NCBI RefSeq assembly: GCF_008698145.1
Contig: NZ_RZNZ01000020.1
Coordinates: forward strand, 1-48,019
Length of the DNA: 48,019 nt
DNA from: Bifidobacterium vespertilionis
GTDB lineage: Bacteria > Actinomycetota > Actinomycetes > Actinomycetales > Bifidobacteriaceae
Direction: 5' to 3'
Position numbers and translations under genes: made by a program. Shown piece after piece: positions 42,864 through 48,019 of this stretch. The stretch's first letter is position 1; the number at the start of each line of letters is the position of its first letter. The notes beneath the pieces are model-generated. The model ran no database searches. It saw only the letters and a program-made list of their open reading frames with translations, and was not told the origin of the DNA.

Positions 42864-43949
42864 TCAGTCCTCGTCGTCCTCCAGATGCTGCGAGATGACC
42901 GTGAACGCGGTGCCCGCCCGGCTTGCCTCCCGCTCGATCGCGGCGCCGATGGATTCGGTGAGGATCATCAGCGACACGCGCGAGACGTCCCGCAGCTCCT
43001 GGCCGAGCGTGAAGTCCGGCGGCTCCAGGATGAGCGCCACCTCGGCCAGGGAGGTGAGCGGCGAGGCGGCGAAATAGGTCATGGCCACCACATGCGCGCC
43101 GGCCTTCCTGCACGCGCGGGCCGCGGACAGGGAATGCGCGTTGACGCCGGATCCGGAGATCACGAACGCCGTGCAGTCGTCGGTGAGCATGCTGGCGGCG
43201 ATGTGCTGGTCGATCACGTCGTTGAATACGATCACGTCGATGCCGCAGCGCAGCAGGCGTGACGCGAAGCTCTGCCCGATCGGCGCGGACAGTCCCGAGG
43301 CGATGATGAGGATGCGTCGGGACCTCAGGATGAGCCGGACCGTCCGATCCAGATCCGCGGTGGACAGCATGCCCATTAGTGTGGGCATGCGGCCGGCGAG
43401 CGAGAGTGCATGGCGGATCACGTCGGCGCCGGCGGTTGCGCTGTCCGGTGCGGGGGCGATCGGCGGAATGATGGTCGGAACGGTGGGCGGAACAGTGGAA
43501 TGGGAGGGCTGCCGGCTGGGGGTGGCGGTGTCGCCGGCGCGGTCGTCTGCGTCCCCGCTTGCCGCGCCGGCAACGCCGCCGTCGGCCGAAGGGCCGGCCG
43601 CCGTGCCCGCGACCGTTGGGGCCGGCGTGATCATCGGAACCGCCGAAACTCCCGGAACTCCCGAAACCGTGGGAACCGCTGGGACCGGAGTTGGGAACAT
43701 CGTGGGCTGCATGCGGTCCCTCGCCAGCAGCACGCGCACCTGCTGGTAGCCTTGGTATCCCAGCGACTTGCAGGTGCGTACCACCGTGCCGGCCGACGCT
43801 CCGGATCCCGCGGCCACGGCGCTCACGGTCAGATCGCCGCCGTCCTGGGCATGCTGCAGCAGAAACTCGGCCACCCGCCGCTCCGCCGCCTGCAGCGACG
43901 GCAGCATCGACAGGATCCGCGACCTGACCGGCATCGATTCGATATCCAT
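42864..43949 (-). CDS. RpiR-family transcriptional regulator with long linker
   Basis: A 361-residue sugar-phosphate-responsive regulator. Residues 1-75 are the RpiR HTH (ERRVAEFLLQHAQDGGDLTVSAVAAGSGASAGTVVRTCKSLGYQGYQQ, in parts: VSAVAAGSGASAGTVVRTCK). About 85 residues (85-170) of Pro/Val/Thr/Ala/Ser repeats follow, coded by low-complexity DNA. The C-terminal SIS domain contains ILIIASGLSAPIGQSFASRL and FVISGSGVNAHS, with LTESIG near the end. RpiR proteins normally have about 280 residues and no such linker. Start ATG 43949 follows AAAGGGTGGGG. It is convergent with the MFS exporter; its targets may include the phn/nucleotidase genes upstream on the same strand. Confidence 0.85.
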   Translation of the reverse strand: MDIESMPVRSRILSMLPSLQAAERRVAEFLLQHAQDGGDLTVSAVAAGSGASAGTVVRTCKSLGYQGYQQVRVLLARDRMQPTMFPTPVPAVPTVSGVPGVSAVPMITPAPTVAGTAAGPSADGGVAGAASGDADDRAGDTATPSRQPSHSTVPPTVPTIIPPIAPAPDSATAGADVIRHALSLAGRMPTLMGMLSTADLDRTVRLILRSRRILIIASGLSAPIGQSFASRLLRCGIDVIVFNDVIDQHIAASMLTDDCTAFVISGSGVNAHSLSAARACRKAGAHVVAMTYFAASPLTSLAEVALILEPPDFTLGQELRDVSRVSLMILTESIGAAIEREASRAGTAFTVISQHLEDDED

Positions 43950-44008
43950 CCCCACCCTTTCTGTGCGCGATTCATCGTACCCGGAGCGGTGCGCGACGGT
44001 CCTCCGTT

Positions 44009-44378
44009 GTCTCGAGTTGTTACCGAATCTCGAATTGGTGGCGACTCGAGACGCGGGGCGGGTCGCTGAGCCGGGCCGCTGTGTCTCAAACCACTGCCAA
44101 TTCGGGCGATGGTGGCGACTTGAGACGCGGGGCGGGCCGCTGTGTCTCAAACCGCCACCAATTCGGGCGATGGTAGCAACTTGAGACACGAAGGGCGTGT
44201 GCTGCGTCTCAAACTGCATCCGTTCTCTGAATTGGGGGTGGTTTGAGACGCAGACTGTGGCTCCCGTGTCTCAAATCGCATCCGAATCCCGTTGCGGGGG
44301 CGATTTGAGACACGGCGATTTGAGACACGGGCCGAGGTTGGAGTGAGGTTGCCGTGTCTCAAAATGCCGCCAATTCGG
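44009..44378. repeat. Regular array of 44-nt hairpin units (GTCTC...GAGAC)
   Basis: Five complete units of exactly 44 nt start at 44009, 44083, 44144, 44206 and 44268, each beginning GTCTC and ending GAGAC. Spacers are 30, 17, 18 and 18 nt. A partial right half (44314-44326) and a left half (44356-44378) follow. Each unit folds back on itself, the best with about 16 pairs around a short loop. Unit interiors differ, but several stem pairs change on both sides: pair 6/39 is G-C in unit 1 and A-T in the rest, and pair 9/36 is T-A in units 1 and 5 and C-G in unit 4. No cas genes occur in the window, and the repeats are less conserved than CRISPR repeats. The array fills the gap between the RpiR and nucleotidase genes. 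Function unknown. Confidence 0.85.
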
Positions 44379-44448
44379 ACAAGCCTGGATTCAGGCGGGC
44401 CGGACGGACTAATGGCAAATCCGCCCGGCCCGCGACGCCCGCCCGCGC

Positions 44449-46038
44449 TCAGCCGGCGACGATCGTCGGCCCGCCGTCGATGCGTGGCTCCCACGGGCTG
44501 TGCCGGGCAAGGAACTCCGCGACGAGCCCCTGCATGGACCGGTCGACGGTCCGCACCACCGGGCAGTCGGCCAGCGCCTCGTACCCGCCGGTGCCGCTCG
44601 CCCGGTAACTGTTGACGCACAGTTCGATCGGCCCGTCCGGCAGCGGCGTGCCGTCGGAGAACGTGAGTCTGGTGACGCGCGAGCCGGCCGGGCGCGTCAG
44701 ATCGAACGTGTAGGCGAGTCCCGCGTAGTAGTCGTAGTTGTAATGCTCCACCTTGGGCTTGAGGAACCGTGTGGAGATGCACGGGCGGCCCTGATCGTCC
44801 AGATCGAAGTACTCGGCGCATCGCTCCAGGGCCGCCCGCAGCGCCTCGGGCGTGACGGCCAGCACGGCCAGCGTGTTGGCGAACGGGTAGGCCTGCGCCA
44901 CATCGTTGGCCGTCACCTTGGCGGGCAGCCCGGAGCCCACGCCCACGCCGGTGAGCGACGCGGCGGAGATCCTCGCCCTGGTCGCCTCCAGCTGCACGGC
45001 GTTGAACAGGGCCGCCAGCTCGCTGCCGTGCATGGCCACCTCAAGGTGCGACTGGTCCGGGATGGGCCGGGTGAGCGTGCCCACCGGCCGGGTGAGCCAG
45101 CGTTCGGTGCGCTCCTCGTAAGGCAGCAGCGTGGCGTATGGTTCGTCCTCGTGGCGGCTGCCCACGGGCACGAGCCGCGAGCTCGCGTGGAACGAGCCGT
45201 CGTCCTCCAGCGTGCAGATCATCTCGGCGAATTCGGTGGCCGTGGCGCAGGTCTGCACGGTGGCCGTGCCGTTGATGGTGGCGCCGGGCATGGAGATGTG
45301 CTGGTGGCCGGAGATGAGCACGTCGAAGTCGAGGTCGTGAGCGATTCGCCACGCGCGGTTTTCGGTGGTTTCGCTCATCACCGCGCCGGTGTTCACGTCC
45401 CGCTCGTAGCCGCCGTGGTAGATGCACACGCTCACATCGCAGCGCGGTCGCAGGAACACGCTCATGTCCTGCGCGGCTTGGAAGGCGTCGGTCACCACCA
45501 GATCCTCCAGATTCTCCGGACGCTCCCACACGTTCACCCAGTCGGTCACGATGCCCGTCACGCCCAGTCGGATGCCGTTGGGCAGGTCCAGGAAGGCGTA
45601 GCGGACGATGGGCAGCCGGTTCGTCAGATCGCGCACGTTGGCGCACACGCAGGTGGCGTCCAGGGCGTCCAGATAGTCGGCGATCGCCTTGCGCCCGTAG
45701 TTGAAGTCGTGGTTGCCGAGCGTGACGAACCGGTATCCGACCGCGTTGAACGCCGTGGCGATCGGATGCGGCAGACCCCGGGTCGCCTTCCGATCGTCGG
45801 ACGATGCGTCGCCGCCCACGAACAGCTGCGAATACGGGGTGCCCTGCAGCGTGTCCCCGGCGTCCAGCGCGATGGTGGGGATCGGCCCGCCGTCCGGGCC
45901 GGGCTGGGCCGCCAGCGTGTGCACGTCGGCGGCGATGTTCAGCAGTCCGCAGGCCTTGGCCCGCCCGGTCGCGTAATCCACGGGGAAGATGTGCCCGTGC
46001 GTGTCCGAGGTGGAGCAGATGCGGAAGGATCGTGACAT
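44449..46038 (-). CDS. Intracellular 5'-nucleotidase / 2',3'-cyclic phosphodiesterase family
   Basis: A 529-residue metallophosphoesterase. The N-terminal domain has the dimetal motifs SDTHGH (Asp12, His14), GDT (Asp62), GNHDFNYG (Asn109, His110) and ISGHQHISM; the C-terminal domain (about 350-529) is the substrate-binding UshA-type domain with YPFANTLAV and a SYRASGTGGYEAL segment. Such enzymes are usually exported, but this one starts MSRSFRICSTSDTHGH with no signal peptide or membrane anchor, so it should be cytoplasmic. AAAGGAAAACC precedes ATG 46038. It lies 91 nt after phnE on the same strand, suggesting that phosphorus uptake and nucleotide breakdown are linked. Confidence 0.88.
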   Translation of the reverse strand: MSRSFRICSTSDTHGHIFPVDYATGRAKACGLLNIAADVHTLAAQPGPDGGPIPTIALDAGDTLQGTPYSQLFVGGDASSDDRKATRGLPHPIATAFNAVGYRFVTLGNHDFNYGRKAIADYLDALDATCVCANVRDLTNRLPIVRYAFLDLPNGIRLGVTGIVTDWVNVWERPENLEDLVVTDAFQAAQDMSVFLRPRCDVSVCIYHGGYERDVNTGAVMSETTENRAWRIAHDLDFDVLISGHQHISMPGATINGTATVQTCATATEFAEMICTLEDDGSFHASSRLVPVGSRHEDEPYATLLPYEERTERWLTRPVGTLTRPIPDQSHLEVAMHGSELAALFNAVQLEATRARISAASLTGVGVGSGLPAKVTANDVAQAYPFANTLAVLAVTPEALRAALERCAEYFDLDDQGRPCISTRFLKPKVEHYNYDYYAGLAYTFDLTRPAGSRVTRLTFSDGTPLPDGPIELCVNSYRASGTGGYEALADCPVVRTVDRSMQGLVAEFLARHSPWEPRIDGGPTIVAG

Positions 46039-46129
46039 GGTTTTCCTTTCAGAAGGTCGGTTCGGACGGACCGAGTATGTCTTCTCGAGTACGGTCGGCC
46101 CGGACGACCAAGTGGCGGTTCGGGGATGC

Positions 46130-46999
46130 TCAGCCGCGGGCCAGCTTGGCGCGGAGCTTCGTGGAGCCGTACTCCACCAGCAGGATGAGCACGATCAGGC
46201 CCCACAGGATGGACGCGGCCTCGTTCCAGCGATAGGCGTTCATGGCGAAGATGAGCGGCGCGCCGATGCCGCCGGCGCCCACCAGGCCCAGGATCGTGGC
46301 GTCGCGCAGGTTCATGTCGAAGCGGTAGATGGCCGTGGACAGGAAGCTCGCCATCATCTGCGGCAGCACGCCGAACCGGATCTGCTGCCAGCGGCTCAGG
46401 CCCATGGCGGACAGCGATTCGAGCACGCCGCGGTCCAGATCCTCGATCGCCTCGATGAACATCTTGCTCACCATGCCCACCGAGCACAGGGACATGGTCA
46501 TCAGGCCCGCGAACGCGCCCGGTCCGGTGACGCGCACGAACATGATGCCGTAGACGAACACCGGCACGGTTCGGATGGCCATGATGGCGAAGTTGGCGAT
46601 CCATGCGATGGGCTTGGGCATGAGGTTCGACGCGGCCAGGAACGCGAGCGGCACGGCGATGATCGCGCCCACCACGGTGCCCATGAACGCGATGGCGATG
46701 GTTTCCACGAGCAGGTACGGCACGCCCGTGGTGGTGAGGTTGAACAGCAGCTGGGGAGCCGGATGGGCCAGGCCGTTGAGGATGCTGCCCACGATCGTCC
46801 AGCCGCTGTCCGCTTTGGCCCCGGACGCCTCGATGCCGACGGAGGACCAGACGAGCAGCGCCACGACGGCCACCGTGATCGCCACGCGGCCCGCGGTGGA
46901 GCGCGGTCGATCGGCGTACAGCTTGGCCAGATCGGCCCCGACGGGGTTGCCGGAGGCCGGGTTGGCGGCCTTGGGATTGGTTGCGTTGGTTGCGGTCAT
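46130..46999 (-). CDS. phnE: Phosphonate-type ABC permease (second PhnE)
   Basis: A 289-residue integral membrane permease of the PhnE family with about six helices. The cytoplasmic EAA loop ESLSAMGLSRWQQIRFGVLPQMMASF contacts the ATPase; shown as ESLSAMGLSRWQQIRF. The protein begins with a short polar, Asn/Ala-rich tail (MTATNATNPKAANPAS). ATG 46999 follows GGAGGGACCATC. It lies 12 nt after the other phnE gene. A binding protein and ATPase must be encoded upstream, beyond the sequence end. Phosphonate, phosphite or organophosphate uptake is likely by family; the exact substrate is unknown. Confidence 0.85.
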   Translation of the reverse strand: MTATNATNPKAANPASGNPVGADLAKLYADRPRSTAGRVAITVAVVALLVWSSVGIEASGAKADSGWTIVGSILNGLAHPAPQLLFNLTTTGVPYLLVETIAIAFMGTVVGAIIAVPLAFLAASNLMPKPIAWIANFAIMAIRTVPVFVYGIMFVRVTGPGAFAGLMTMSLCSVGMVSKMFIEAIEDLDRGVLESLSAMGLSRWQQIRFGVLPQMMASFLSTAIYRFDMNLRDATILGLVGAGGIGAPLIFAMNAYRWNEAASILWGLIVLILLVEYGSTKLRAKLARG

Positions 47000-47011
47000 G
47001 ATGGTCCCTCC

Positions 47012-47863
47012 CTATTCCAGCCTGCGGCGGATCGCGCGGCTCGCGGTTTCGATCACGAACACCGTGGCCAGCAGCTCCAGCAGGATCATGCCGACGGTGG
47101 AGTACTCGCGCCACGCGAGGTTCTCGTTGAGGATCAGGCCCAGGCCGCCGGCGCCCACGTAGCCCAGGATGGCCGAATAGCGCACGTTGCCCTCGAAACA
47201 GAACAGCGCGTTCGACATGTACGACGGCAGCACCGCGGGCAGCACGGCGAACCGGAACGCCTGCCAGGGCGAGGCGCCCAGCGCGGTCATGGCCTCGAAG
47301 GCGCCCATGTCCACCGACTCGATCTCCTCGTAGAGCACCTTGCCCAGATAGGAGAACGTGAACAGCGCGATGGCCGTGGTGCCGGCCAGCGTGCCGAGGC
47401 CGAAGATGTACGTGGCGATCAGGGCGGTGATGATGGTCGGCAGCGTGCGGATGAGGCTGAACACGAAGCGCATGGCCAGCGTGACCGCCTTGACGTGCAC
47501 GATCGTGGTGGAGGCGATCATGGCGAACGGGACGGCCGCCACGGCGCCGATGGCAGATCCGAGCAGGGACATGCGGATCGTGTCGAGCAGGGGCTCCACG
47601 ATGCCGCCGGCGCTCGACCAGTCGGGCGGGAACATGCGGCCAAGGATCACGAAGAACTCGTCGCCGCGCGCGGCCAGCACGGTCGGATCGAAGCCGGTGA
47701 ACCACACGCAGAACGCGCCGAACACGGCGATGCCCGCAGCGATCGGCAGGGCGTACGAGCGGGGCTTGAACACCTCGGTGCCGCCGGGCAGTGTGATCGT
47801 GGAGCCGCCCTTGGCCGGGGCGTTGGCCACGCCGGCGGAAGCGGTCTGTTTGTCGCGGGCCAT
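47012..47863 (-). CDS. phnE: Phosphonate-type ABC permease (first PhnE)
   Basis: A 283-residue permease with about six helices and the EAA loop FEAMTALGASPWQAFRF. The frame can be extended to the window end, but that part translates adapter sequence, so the start is ATG 47863, one base after the stop of the preceding gene (TGACATG). GGAAGG lies upstream but a little far. With the next gene it forms the heterodimeric channel of a PhnCDE-type importer. Confidence 0.87.
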   Translation of the reverse strand: MARDKQTASAGVANAPAKGGSTITLPGGTEVFKPRSYALPIAAGIAVFGAFCVWFTGFDPTVLAARGDEFFVILGRMFPPDWSSAGGIVEPLLDTIRMSLLGSAIGAVAAVPFAMIASTTIVHVKAVTLAMRFVFSLIRTLPTIITALIATYIFGLGTLAGTTAIALFTFSYLGKVLYEEIESVDMGAFEAMTALGASPWQAFRFAVLPAVLPSYMSNALFCFEGNVRYSAILGYVGAGGLGLILNENLAWREYSTVGMILLELLATVFVIETASRAIRRRLE

Positions 47864-47864
47864 G

Positions 47865-47898
47865 TCAGCGCCCGCCTTCCGAAGCGTCGGCCGTGGGA
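47865..47898 (-). CDS. 3' end of the upstream gene, cut by the sequence end
   Basis: Eleven codons (RPTADASEGGR) and a TGA lie directly before the phnE start, in a different frame. By family gene order this is probably the tail of phnC, the ATPase, or phnD, but too little remains to identify it. Confidence 0.4.
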
Positions 47899-48019
47899 CG
47901 GTCTCTTTTATACATCTCTGCGCCCACGAGACCAGAGAGGCTCGCCTCTGCCGTCTTCTGCTTGCAGAAAAAATCGAATACCATGTTCTACTACAACAAT
48001 CACCGATGCCATGCGTCAA
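47899..48019. other. Sequencing-adapter contamination at the sequence end
   Basis: 47899-47932 matches the Nextera transposase-end adapter at 29 of 34 positions as I recall it, including CGCCCACGAGAC (the standard reads GAGCCCACGAGAC). 47933-47940 is CAGAGAGG, a standard i7 index, and 47941-47964 matches the P7 end at 20 of 24, with TGCCGTCTTCTGCTTG exact. After it comes an A-rich run and unrelated bases. This is not genomic DNA. Confidence 0.93.

Noticed and set aside
44009..44378. CRISPR array
   Set aside because: Regular spacing and palindromic repeats fit loosely, but the 44-nt units diverge strongly inside, spacers are only 17-30 nt, two spacers resemble each other (GCGGGGCGGG start), and there are no cas genes in the window.
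47864..48019. N-terminal extension of the first PhnE
   Set aside because: The added residues are translated from the phnC/phnD tail in a different frame and from adapter bases.

Overview
The window is GC-rich DNA with tightly packed genes, GTG/TTG alternative starts, -10 boxes directly abutting start codons, and a strong set of plant-arabinan enzymes. Together these suggest an actinobacterium, most likely Bifidobacterium; the genus is an inference from gene content and repeat style. I see no phage, conjugative, IS or CRISPR-Cas genes.

Layout. 1-1065: terminator of an outside gene, then gene-free DNA with repeated palindromic modules. 1066-3600: GH31 glycosidase. 3601-4405: gene-poor gap with two very small candidate ORFs and strong hairpins. 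4406-10620: a 1728-residue acyl-CoA dehydratase activase fusion overlapping a P1-family (NylC/DmpA-like) Thr hydrolase. 11077-12348: glutamate-cysteine ligase family, probably leaderless, convergent with a ROK sugar kinase (12451-13398). 13658-18002: MarR regulator plus the two halves of a heterodimeric ABC exporter. 18094-27373: arabinan locus with two GH43 enzymes on the minus strand, divergent from a GH51 arabinofuranosidase, an AraC regulator, and a GH127 beta-L-arabinofuranosidase beyond a large GTGAC repeat field. 27696-29375: EttA. 29610-30420: decayed transporter and possible regulator remnants. 30501-31967: DHA2 drug exporter. 32294-35081: three-gene ABC-2 transporter. 35285-40010: acetyltransferase, DUF1275 membrane protein, RlmI-type methyltransferase, a hypothetical protein and a HAD phosphatase. 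40537-40610: tRNA-Asp. 40835-42838: MarR plus DHA2 exporter. 42864-47863: RpiR regulator, intracellular 5'-nucleotidase and two PhnE-type permeases.

How the genes fit together. The GH43/GH43/GH51/AraC/GH127 block can strip alpha- and beta-linked L-arabinofuranose from plant polymers or hydroxyproline-rich glycoproteins, with shared palindromic operators between the divergent arms. Two separate MarR-efflux units each have a palindrome in their promoter. The PhnE genes lie directly upstream of a signal-peptide-less nucleotidase, so phosphonate or phosphate-ester uptake may be coupled to intracellular nucleotide dephosphorylation.

The most unusual content is noncoding. Many of the larger gene-free gaps carry their own family of inverted repeats. 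The best is a regular array of five 44-nt hairpins at about 62-nt spacing (44009-44311), in which several stem pairs change together. A second is an inverted field of about 30 GTGAC/GTCAC motifs (24378-25060). Finally, 47899-47964 is not genomic: it matches an Illumina Nextera adapter with its index, so the true sequence ends near 47898 and the upstream phn gene is cut off.
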